Of a stretch of DNA of 64,000 nt, positions 29,935-39,099 are shown in pieces. The position numbers and the translations under genes were made by a program. The first letter of the stretch is position 1. Each line of letters begins with the position of its first letter. The DNA comes from Multifurca ochricompacta (lineage: Eukaryota > Basidiomycota > Agaricomycetes > Russulales > Russulaceae), in NCBI GenBank assembly GCA_022496185.1, contig WTXG01000168.1, forward strand, positions 18,749 to 82,748, read 5' to 3'. The notes under the pieces were generated by a model. The model did no database searches and was not told where the DNA came from. It was given only the letters and a program-made list of their open reading frames with translations.

Positions 29935-31361
29935 ATCTCCTGCGCTTTTTCTTCTTTCGTCTTTTTGTCAACAGTTGGTGGGTTATTGCGGACGGGCATG
30001 ACCGTTGCTTCTGCTGCCCATGCCCCTTTCTTTGGACATTCCCTCGACATGTGCCCCTGGGCTTTGCAGCAAAAGCACCTTCCTTCCTTCATCAGGGTCT
30101 GCCTTTCATCTTCAGTGAGTGCAACCCACGCTCTGGTTCTGTTGGCGGAGGTATCCATGGCATTCAGATCCCTCTGACTGGCATGTGTGGGTTTGACTCC
30201 GAAGGCAGCCTTCCACTGGTCACGGGTCTTTCCCTTCTTCGTGTCGACCCCAAAGCATGTCTGGAAATCCAGGTAATCTTGCTGCTGTTGATGAGCAGCA
30301 TCAACCCATGTATCCCAGTCATTGGGGTGGTGGAACTGGATAATGTTCTTTACCAGGGGATTGGGCAACCCCTGGGAGAAGAGGTCCAAAGTTGCCTCTT
30401 CATCTGTGTCGTAGCCGGCTCTGTTGGCCAGGCTTTTGAACTTTGCTACATAGGCGTCCAGTTCTCCTTTCTCCATTCTCAAAGCCTTGAGTTCTCGAGC
30501 AGCCTTCTGCTTGGCCTGCCCATCTGTAAAGGCATCTTTGAACCTCTGGGCGATAGTTTCCCAGAGGCCTTCGCTGGTGGTACAACGACCACTCTCAATT
30601 TGTTCGTTCAGCCATTCCAGCTGTTCCATTGTCCAGTCGTCTACCACCTCTCCTTGGATTAGTGATAGAAAGAGGTTGGCACGCTGGAACGGGTTGATAA
30701 TCTGGGGGACATCATGGTTGAAATTTTTGAAGGTAGTGAATTCCAACATAAATTTTTTGCTTTGTGATCGGTCTCCTGTGAACATCTGTGGTAATACACC
30801 CAACAGTCGTCCCGATGGTGGGGGAATGTTGGGTGGTAACATGGCTGGTGGGGGAGGAGGAGGAGCCGGATCTGGAAGCTGGGCTGCAATGGTGGACATG
30901 TTCTGATAGAATGGGGTGACAGTGTCGGTAGACTGTATGGAGATCTGGGGAGTTGTCAAAGCAGGGGCTCTGGACGTGACAACTGCGGGTGCAACTGGGG
31001 ATGTAGTCGACGCTAATACCAGTGCTTCTTCACTATGTTCTTCTACGTACTCTTCTGGCTCTGAGTCTGTAACAATGGCCGGGGGATTCTCCCTCCATGG
31101 TCCTAATCCAAATTCAGGGGGAGCAGGTCCTGTAGTGACCCAAGAGTGTCGGCTGTCCGAGTATCGGATTCGATACCAAACTCTTTTCTCGTCGTTGTAT
31201 TCTACTGGTTGGTATCTTCCGTCGTGATAGACGTAGTATCCAAACTTGGACTCAAAGTCTTTCCAGGTGGCAGAGCCAAGTACTTGTTGTGAAAGATTAT
31301 GCTCGTCTCTGCGTTCGATAAGTTCTTCCCTGAAGAGGGTCTGACTGCGGCTAGAAGCCAC
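29856..31361 (-). CDS. Gypsy A gag, intact (about 501 codons)
   Basis: N-terminal region with YYVYHDGRYQPVEYND and WVTTGPAPPEFGLGPW, an acidic then proline-rich linker, a capsid domain of Ty3/gypsy type (NPFQRANLFLSLIQG, AKFKSLANRAGYDTDEEA, LPNPLVKNIIQF), and a CCHC knuckle CFCCKAQGHMSREC. The first codon in this position is GTG (ATG in copy C at 2293), so initiation here may be lost. The stop TGA sits in a conserved TTTTTGATTGG junction with pol. Confidence 0.9.
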   Translation of the reverse strand: MASSRSQTLFREELIERRDEHNLSQQVLGSATWKDFESKFGYYVYHDGRYQPVEYNDEKRVWYRIRYSDSRHSWVTTGPAPPEFGLGPWRENPPAIVTDSEPEEYVEEHSEEALVLASTTSPVAPAVVTSRAPALTTPQISIQSTDTVTPFYQNMSTIAAQLPDPAPPPPPPAMLPPNIPPPSGRLLGVLPQMFTGDRSQSKKFMLEFTTFKNFNHDVPQIINPFQRANLFLSLIQGEVVDDWTMEQLEWLNEQIESGRCTTSEGLWETIAQRFKDAFTDGQAKQKAARELKALRMEKGELDAYVAKFKSLANRAGYDTDEEATLDLFSQGLPNPLVKNIIQFHHPNDWDTWVDAAHQQQQDYLDFQTCFGVDTKKGKTRDQWKAAFGVKPTHASQRDLNAMDTSANRTRAWVALTEDERQTLMKEGRCFCCKAQGHMSRECPKKGAWAAEATVMPVRNNPPTVDKKTKEEKAQEIWASMMKENEEVRAILVEKAFVKKDF

Positions 31362-31367
31362 TGTGAG

Positions 31368-31378
31368 AGACTCGACTT
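31368..31378 (-). other. Gypsy A self-primer site
   Basis: In sense direction AAGTCGAGTCT lies two bases after the 5' LTR. It is the exact complement of AGACTCGACTT inside the 3' LTR, located 34 nt after TATATAAG. Confidence 0.75.
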
Positions 31379-31380
31379 GA

Positions 31381-31958
31381 TGTTACATCCGGTGTGAGAC
31401 GTTCTGCACAACTTGTGCGACAGCTTTGTACGTGTGTTTAGATAAGAGATCAATAGGACCTCTTGGAGTTTGAATGGATGAGTCAAAGTCAAAGGGGCTG
31501 TTCCCTAGTGACGATGTTGAGTAGAAAGTGCCAAAAGCACTGAGACGATCGAGTCAAAGGTTTCAAGGGGAAGTCTGGAAGACAAACACCAATGTATTCA
31601 ATAAGTCAAGTCTGAGTTCTACTGTGTAACTATAGCCAACTTATATACGCAAAGAGGTGAGCGTCTATCGATAAGGATCTCGGAGTCAAGTGGGCCCAAA
31701 TATCCGGAAGCAGAGGGCGTAAAGCCTGGCTTCTACTGATAGGGGATTAAGTAAATGTCCGGTCATATGATAAGGAGATAAGTGATAAGCAAAGATAAGA
31801 GGAGACAAATATAAACAAATAAGCAAGTCACGGGGATGGATGGAGGGCATGTGATGGGTCCCATGATGGGGACGTGATCTGGTAGTGAAGCGTGGGAGGA
31901 AGGGAGGGGTCGTCATTAGGTAAGAAAAAGAACACGGGAAGAGACAGGGTTCGTAACA
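31381..31958 (-). repeat. Gypsy A 5' LTR
   Basis: It is 578 bp. TATA box at 31640-31647 (minus strand TATATAAG). The RNA-start 11-mer (31603-31613) has lost its CpG and reads AGACTTGACTT. Confidence 0.95.
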
Positions 31959-32300
31959 GAGGGCATGCATGGTAAGAAGCAAGTGTTGTTGATGATTATT
32001 TGGTGTATGTTTAACTTATTTAACATTGTCACATGATTGTCAATGCATTTGCATGACCACCAGATACTGGTTTTGTCATCTCACATGTTGGCCACAAAAC
32101 TGTTCCAATGATAATGCCTCACAAAACATTTTATATATCATGAACCACTGATCCAATTGACATTAATATGGGCTCTAATTGAAGCTTAGATGCTACACTA
32201 TCCTCTACCAATTTGTACTAATTTTGGAAATTATTCTCATTGTGTGGTAGGTCAATCTCTTCAGGATGGCCAAACATTGGAATGGTTTTGTGGGTTACTG
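31959..32300 (-). mobile_element. Mariner M2, 5' piece
   Basis: It holds the compound terminus of the M1/M2 family (inner repeat near 32095, outer end at 32300, TA at 32301-32302). Confidence 0.9.
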
Positions 32301-32302
32301 TA

Positions 32303-32626
32303 AACTGAAGTGAGTATTAGTTAGTTTATCTTATCTCTTATCTTTTACCATATTTAGCTAACACTCATCTGCTATCTAAATAGGTAAGGATACTACTATA
32401 ATGGGGGAGATTTGGTGGCTTAATGATAAGATTAAAGCTCATTCAGTCAGTGTCATCCATGCCATCTAATGCCATCAACAGCCATTTTTTTGACAGTTTG
32501 GACAGTGTTTTCCATACCCATCCACTGTCCATCTCAACATTGACTTGAGCTTGGTACAGCACAGGTACAGCAACCATACTACAGACCCATCCATACTGTG
32601 AGGTACAGGTACAGTGCACAGCCCTA
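32303..32626 (-). repeat. V-type hAT-like repeat, CpG-depleted copy
   Basis: It matches the inverse of 36939-37252. The terminus reads TAGGGCTGTGCACTG in minus direction. Nearly all CpG sites of the other copy are TG or CA here. M2 sits at its far end. Confidence 0.75.
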
Positions 32627-33829
32627 ATTGTATTTAAGCCACTTTCAATCCAGTGTACAGACTTTAAGTCTGTTCTCTTGTACTAGTAAAAGGTCCCTAA
32701 GAACTCCCTTCAGCCCTCTTTAAGTGTGTGACTTAAGAGGGATTCAACTCACCAGTAAACTCCAGCAGAGGCCTATTGCCTTGCTACCTGAACCCCAGAC
32801 ATCACAAGCAATGACCAGACTTGTTGCATCCACCCCCAAATAGCCACATGCCAACAATGTCTCAACCCAATGTCTTGAGACTTGATTGACCAGGATAAGT
32901 ACTATTAACTGTCTTGATTTAGGAGCAGCTCCCCCTTATTTGATGCATGCAAGGACCTGTGTGCAACACCTAGCATTGATCATGAGATCATGAAGTAATA
33001 AGAGAAGGAGAAGCTGTATGCAGTCTTCAGTGTCACGAAGGCAGAAGACCCAGTTTGAGGCTCTGGTGAGTGAGTGGTTGATCCGAGTGTGCCTCGGTGT
33101 AGTAAGTAAGGTGAGTGAGGGACAGGACAGAAGAGGACGATTGTCGGGTCGGGAGTGGCGGGCGGGGAAGGCAGGGTTAGGGTTGGGGCTTGGGGTTGGG
33201 GTTGAGACGAATTATCTTCCCTCGTCGCACATCAAGGGGAGCAGCGAGACGTCGTATGGTGGTCATAACTGACCATCCCATCTATCGTCAGAATTTAATA
33301 AAAAAAATGTAAGTCACAAGTAAAATGGCCAGTAATGGCCAGCCAAAGGCTATTGCCATTCGGGCCGCTGGTCCTGGTGTTGAATTTGGTTACTATTTAA
33401 GGTAGTCTCACTTCAGCCGTCCTCTGAGCCTGGATTCCCTCCCCACTCCGGGGCCGAAATGTGCTGTGCGATAAGTTTCGACTATCAGCACTGCATGACT
33501 AGCAATTGATCCGCTTCTGCGGAATAAACCTCCCCCCCCCTTCCCCCCTCCCTTAGTGAAACTAAAATCTAAAATATCAAATCAACCACAGGTTTACGGA
33601 TTTCGATTCGGTGACAGCAAGAAATAATAAGTTAACAGTCATGGGAGTTAAACCCAACCAACCAAACAAAAAAAAACGAAGTGTGATACAACAAGTGGTC
33701 AAAGTCCGATCCATCCATCAAATCGTTTTTTACCTCCACGCTCGCTCTTTTATTATTACTTGTCCCTGCCAGTCTGTCTGTCTGGACTGGACTGGACTGG
33801 AACCAAAATAAGAACAAGTGAGCAGTAAG
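32627..33829. other. Intergenic, possible LTR remnant at left
   Basis: Bases 32635-32815 look like an LTR tail (tatttaagcc, then CpG-poor sequence with ctccagcagaggcctattgcc). The rest holds no gene I can support. There are C-runs at 33531-33551 and a short ttagggttgggg stretch near 33176. Confidence 0.4.
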
Positions 33830-33838
33830 TAGTATATC

Positions 33839-35895
33839 TCATATATTTTCCCTCCCCCTCCAAGTTCCTCTTGGATGAGAGGGAAGGGGCATTGCGGCCT
33901 CGTATCCCATCTTATTTTTTGCGTTATCTTGTGCAAGGAGACTAGGAACGATTTCCACTTGTAAGTGTTCAGGTGGTATGAACACCGACGCCCCCGATCC
34001 TTGAGTTATCGTCCCGTCCGATAACGTGGTAGTAGCCGCTGCGAAATGGATAGAACTGCGGATGTGGTGGGCTTCTCTACACTGGTGCGTAGACCTCGGT
34101 AACGAGGACGTAAATTGGGGCAAATCCGACTCGCTTAAAGTAGAAATAATGAGAGGGGGAAATAAATAAATAAAAAGTTGATTGATTGAGCGCGCTGCCT
34201 GTAAGGTGAGAGTAAAATTGAGACCTTGTTTGGAACGTACATGTATTCTGTAATTGATCCATATTCGGATAGAGCGCGGTACATGCGAGTCGCGCCGATG
34301 GACCTGTGACAGCTGAAGTCAGGGCTACTGACTCTAAATAAATAAAAAAAAGAGGATCGAACAGGATTGTAACTGCAAGGAAGCATTTAATCAAGATACA
34401 AATATATTTTGCTTTTTTGTCGCTTACTTTCAACTCCAATCAACATCTAGCCATGACAATCAGATCAGTCTTTGACGGCCAGAAAATGATGGGACTATGG
34501 GGCGCACTCCATTCCAAGGATCTGTCAAGACAAACAGAATCATGTGAGCATGATTCCTCCTACGCATGGTGTACGACTTGAAGGCACATACCATTCAAAT
34601 CGAGGATAAGGAAAACCTGGAAAACAACAACAACAAAAACAAATGAATGAATAGTGACCGAAAGATTAAAGGTTTACAGACCACTGGTGGCACTTCCGCA
34701 ATCGCCGCCAGGAATAACCAGATGATGCACTCGAAGACCTTCAGCATCCGGTGTGAAAAAAAAAGAAGGAAGGCTGTTGAATCACCTGCTGATAAAGGAG
34801 GTACCATATCCCAGTCAAGCTCCTGTGCGCATACCGCAAAAGCCCGATCAGCATAGTCATCAGGAGCACTACGTCAACCACCAAAACGCCGATGGCATTG
34901 AGCAGGCCCCTGTGCGTCCTTAGGATGATGCAAGTCTCCAAAATCGGGTTGTACGACGACTCCAACTTAGGGTTTGCACGTGAGATTGGCAAAAAAAAAC
35001 AAATAAAACTATGAACAAGGAGGAAGTTCTAAAACAAATGACCGCCTCACCATTGTCAGGTCTTCGATCAATGGGTAAGAGGAGATATGAGTATCAGAAT
35101 GCGGGAGGGGAAGGGATAAGAAAACGTACGCCGTAAGTTCAGTCCTAGACCTCCCAGCCATGAACCAACAGCGATCAAGGACACGAAGATATTGCGATTC
35201 CATATGGCAATTCTAGAACGGACAACCAATCAGCATCTTCAACTACTGCAGGTTTTCTGTTGACAACGGCTTACACACGGAGAACGATGATAAGAGTGGC
35301 GAATGCCCAACTAGCATACGGCAAGGCCTGTACAAAGTCAAACACGACATCAAAATTGTGGGGAGAAAGAGGGGCAATTGAGTAGAGTGCGTACTCACAA
35401 AATACGTGACTACAGATGGCTAGGAAAGTGCAGGTAAGCAATTATTATTAACTCCTCCCTTCCCCCAGAAACGTGCGGGCCTCACCTTGCAGGGAAGTTT
35501 TGGGCCGTCCGTATCGATGAAGAAAATGATGAACGAGAGTAAACTGGTGTAGCGTGTTCCAAGATATATCTGCTTCATGTCTCGGCGGTGGCGCGCAATA
35601 CAGGATAGCAAATAGCTTACCCATATTGTCCATCTGTAAGGTCGTTTTCCCTTCAACACATCTAGCTCGAAGCCAGCCGTGAACAAGATCTCCCAACTGG
35701 GGCATCGATATCAGTGATCACGTTTCTTCTGATTTCTTGAGTGAGCGGGAAAAACGAACATGTAGATTCCAGCAAGGGTATGATCCAGCTTGATGAGAGC
35801 GACTGTATGACTGTGAGAAAGACATTGCATCGTTTAGACGAAGGAAACACACGGCAGTCCCTCAAGACGAGAACGGGGTCGTGCCAATTGACCAT
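33839..35895 (-). CDS. Seven-helix membrane protein of unknown function, copy 1
   Basis: About ten short exons on the minus strand spell a protein of the mushroom-specific multi-pass family. Exon pieces in order: MVNWHDPVLVLRDC (start ATG 35895, tentative), KLDHTLAGIYI, WEILFTAGFELDVLKGKRPY and RWTIW, YLGTRYTSLLSFIIFFIDTD, ALPYASWAFATLIIVLRV, IAIWNRNIFVSLIAV, LESSYNPILETCIILRTHR, NAIGVLVVDVVLLMTMLIGL, CIIWLFLAAIAEVPPVV, VFLILDLN, SIGATRMYRALSE, and a polar tail ending at TGA 33839-33841. About seven hydrophobic segments are visible. I join exons by GT..AG signs (for example the intron 35705-35776) and by my recall of the family. Function unknown; no DUF6533 signature seen. Confidence 0.7.
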
Positions 35896-36919
35896 CTTAC
35901 TGATACAGCGTCCGAAGAAAGTGAAAACCTGCAAAACCTGCATGTGTTCATAGAAATCCTATATAGTGCCCCCCCCCCTCCCACTCGTGTGAGGGTATTG
36001 TGCAACATGTGTTGACCCATGACACATGACAGCACATATCCACGATCTGTGTCGCCTCGGAATTTTCTATGGACGGTCTTCTTGACAGCGCTCGAAAAAG
36101 CTTTGTTGTTTGTGCCTGACACGCCTTCCCGGTGTGGGGGGAGGGGGACGGGGTAAGACGAATTTCCAGGAATGATGATACATGATCTACCCCTCGACAA
36201 TGGGCAATCCAAACTATGTCGATATAGGTTCTGATGCGATGCGACAACGACCGATTGGCTGTACTTCATCTCGCTTAGGGAAACACACTGCCGCTATCCA
36301 TCACCATCCGGTAAACCAAGAGAAATAAAAAAATAAAAACGAGTTCATTGTGACTTGACTAGGATTTCTGCACCCTCCGTTGGACCTCCAGAGAAACACA
36401 AAAGGGACGAGATATCGATATCGCAAAGGGGTAAGATGGCGTCGAGTGCTTCTTTTGAACGGACTCAGGAACGACAGAAAATTGTTGCCACCACAGAATG
36501 CAGTCGTTCTAATAGAGTGGTGTCAATCATTGTTGCATGTCGCATGCACTGCATGAGCTCCCACAGAGCTTCCTTGTGTCGTTCAGTGCATAGAGGGGAA
36601 GGTACGCAAGTACGGCCAGAAGGGTCCCTAGAAAGGCCATGCCATTGAAACACGAGGCGCCCGAATCTAGACACCGGGGAAAGCACCGGGGGTCCTTACT
36701 TGCTTGCTCCGGGCTCCCAAGGACCAGGACTTCACCCATAGTGGCAAGATCGGTCACCGGAGAGTTACCCTCGGATGGCGGGAGTAGTACGACTACGACC
36801 TTGTGCAGAGGAGGGGGCTGTGGTAACTCTCTGGTGCTTGTTGCATGTGAATGGGACTCGGAGGAATCAACGCGTGTTTAGCAAACATTTGTTGGACGTT
36901 GAACGATGTCATCTACCTT
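35896..36919. other. Upstream part of duplication copy 1, no clear gene
   Basis: A short minus frame at 36527-36757 with a hydrophobic stretch (FNGMAFLGTLLAVLAYLPL) is conserved in copy 2, but I recognise no domain. The duplicated C-run at 35969-35979 and a CACCCG-rich stretch lie near the gene start. Confidence 0.4.
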
Positions 36920-36938
36920 TGTTGGATGGTGGCAGTTG

Positions 36939-37252
36939 TAGGGCTGCGCACCGTACCCGTACCTCACGGTATGGATGGATCCGTAGTACGGTTGCCGTAC
37001 CCGTGCCGTACCAGCTTTAGTCAATCACCGAGACGGATGGTGGACGGGTACGGAAAACCCCGTTCCAAACCGTCCAAAAAATGGCCGTCGACGGCATTGA
37101 ACGGCATTGGACGGCATTGACTAAATAAACTTTAATCTTGTCATTAAGCCACCAAAACTCAATCCTGCTGCTCCCAGGGCCCTGACTATTAATTTTATAG
37201 CAGATAAGCTATTACTAATTGTTAGCTAAATATGAGATAAGATAAACTGAAG
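36939..37252 (+). repeat. V-type hAT-like repeat, CpG-rich copy
   Basis: It starts TAGGGCTGCGCACCG, a hAT-like end, and contains gtacccgtacc words and a triple cggcattg repeat. The other end is not clear. Confidence 0.65.
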
Positions 37253-37467
37253 TGAATGCAATGAGACGGGCCAGTAGCGACCGGATGGTTCAGGACTGGA
37301 CAGCCGGACAGCTGGGTGGACTCGATCTATTGATCATGATAAGATAATCTAAAGTGCGTCCATTAACTGATTCAGAGACAATTGCACACACAACACACTC
37401 CTTTGTATCTTGTCACATTTAATTAGTTATATTTCTCTCTTTATTGTCATGCTCCTTTAGCAGTATA
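37253..37467. other. Unassigned
   Basis: No frame or known repeat that I can support between V1 and M4. Confidence 0.4.
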
Positions 37468-37682
37468 CAGTGGCTCAAAAAACTGTCCACAAGTTTTGAA
37501 CTTTTGTACAAATGCATATATTACAAAGTAATAGCAGGGAATGAAGCTAAGATATGAGTGTATGAAATGAAGCCTAGATTCAGGGCTTTCCAATGAGTCT
37601 TGGTTCATAAGATTCTATGAAGAATTGATAAAGATATCAACCATTAAATCTGGTTCATCATGTGGACAGCTTTTTGAGCATC
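37468..37682 (+). mobile_element. Tc1/mariner terminus M4 (fragment)
   Basis: It begins TA-CAGTGGCTCAAAAAACTGTCC and, about 190 bp inside, has the inverse word ggacagctttttgagc. This is the compound-terminus design seen in M1 and M3 with unrelated sequence. The rest is lost at the Y1 junction. Confidence 0.75.
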
Positions 37683-38542
37683 TAGGGATTGGCAGGGGTA
37701 ACCCTGGGGTATCCTCGTTGGTACCCGTACCTGTACCCATCACTACGGGTACGGGTAACCTGTGAAAACGCGTGCAAGTTCTTTACTTGCATCGCGCATT
37801 TCGGATGACCGGCCCGGGACATCCCGGACCAAGGCAATACACAACGCGTTCATTTATGGCTACTCAAGATCCCTCAAAATTGTTGTTTTACATTCAGAAG
37901 ATTAAATTGATTCTTTATTTACATTATTATTTTATTATTCTGGTTTCATTTCATACAAGCGCGACTGTCCTAGTCCCTGGATGCACATTTCTGCGCGTTT
38001 AAGTCAACCTTCCTTAATAGGAAGGAGATCAGACAATATGCTGGTCCATGCCGATGCAATGTAGTCGCTGCCCTATGCAGCTTGTGGATATACGCGGCCT
38101 TGTTTCAGTAAATTAATTTGATAATTAGAATATAGAATAGTCTATATTAGTCTAGAGTGTATTTTAGATAGTGCCAGACGGCGGAAATGATCGCGCGCTA
38201 ATAAAACAAATGCATCATGATTTTCAAGAATGTAGATCACTGATAACAGTTTTATTTTACATCGCACCGTTTATCTGCTTTGATATTTCATATGATAACA
38301 CTAGAACATATTTACAAACACACTGTGGCATACATCAGACGAAATTATGTTGTTTTTGGGTTGCAGATGTGTTTTATCTAGGAATATCTACTGATCTTGT
38401 CAATGCATAATGGGTGCCTATACCGCCAAACCCGCCGCGCGGGTACGGGTTTCCACGGGTTGGGAGCCATATACCCGTACCCGTACCCGGCAAAACCCGT
38501 GGCGCTTACCCGCGCGGGTATGGAAACCCTTGACAATCACTA
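37683..38542. mobile_element. hAT-like element Y1 (non-autonomous, 860 bp)
   Basis: Ends TAGGGATTGGCAGGGG and, inverted, TAGTGATTGTCAAGGG, with subterminal GGGTACGGG words. Same family as 62499-63884. No matching TSD is seen, so one flank may be rearranged. A hairpin word GCAAGTTCTTTACTTGC lies near 37775. Confidence 0.75.
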
Positions 38543-39099
38543 GGGATAACTTTGATCTTGAAGGAGAGATGTTGTTGTACTTTGAACTTGCAAATACATG
38601 CTTGCTGGTTCTGTTTGACCTTGCACTGGACAATGTTGAGGATCTTTAACACACAAGAAAGAAGAAAAAGAGAGAGAGAGAGATTCCTAGGTTGCTTGCT
38701 CACTGGCTGGTCTACTACAAGCATTGTATGTACCCTTATATACTTGTGGAGAGACCTAGCTGAAGGAATGTTTTAGAAGATAAAAGAGGTGAAGCCATGT
38801 GGGGCGAATGAAAGTGGAATAAGCAAAGGGAGTAAGGGAGAAACCAGGTAGCCAGGTACAAGGAAAAGAAAAGGCAAGCAGCCCAGAACACACACAATCC
38901 CTTTAATATGCTAAGTAAAATTACTCGTACCATGGATCAATCATGCTTTGCACTGGTGTCAGAGTCCATCCAAAACTAAAGTCAGGCAAATGTTAGAAAA
39001 TTTATTGACAGTATAGTGTGGAAGAATGAGAGCAAACGGGTCCCGCCAGAAGTGGTGATGACCGGAGGTTTCGCCTCCAAGGCCCGAGCCATCCTTACA
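38543..39099. other. Unassigned spacer
   Basis: No gene supported. An AG-run lies near 38667, and tgtacccttatatacttgtgg near 38729 looks promoter-like, perhaps from an old LTR. Confidence 0.35.

Larger units (their letters stand above)
22878..31958 (-). mobile_element. Ty3/gypsy chromovirus A, full length
   Basis: The 578-bp LTRs at 22878-23455 and 31381-31958 differ at nine positions by eye, all CpG transitions. TSDs GAGGG lie at 22873-22877 and 31959-31963. Between them are intact gag and one pol frame (protease, RT, RNase H, integrase, chromodomain, extra domain) that is in phase throughout once the mariner insert M3 is removed. It is disabled by several TGA codons in RT, by YMDN in the catalytic box and by M3. 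Confidence 0.95.
33830..36919. repeat. Segmental duplication, copy 1
   Basis: It matches 39100-42069 in direct orientation, from tagtatatctcat to gatgtcatctacct. Both copies contain a whole membrane-protein gene and about 1 kb upstream of it. Differences are scattered substitutions and small indels. Confidence 0.9.

Noticed and set aside
33168..33210. TTAGGG-like words (agggttagggttgggg)
   Set aside because: Only about two units; too short for an interstitial telomere.
33018..33272. Open frame of 84 codons on the plus strand
   Set aside because: Low-complexity Gly/Leu/Val repeats from a GT-rich stretch; no splice or family support.
36527..36757. Separate membrane-protein gene upstream of the duplicated gene
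   Set aside because: Only one hydrophobic stretch and no clear exons; kept as unassigned duplicated sequence.
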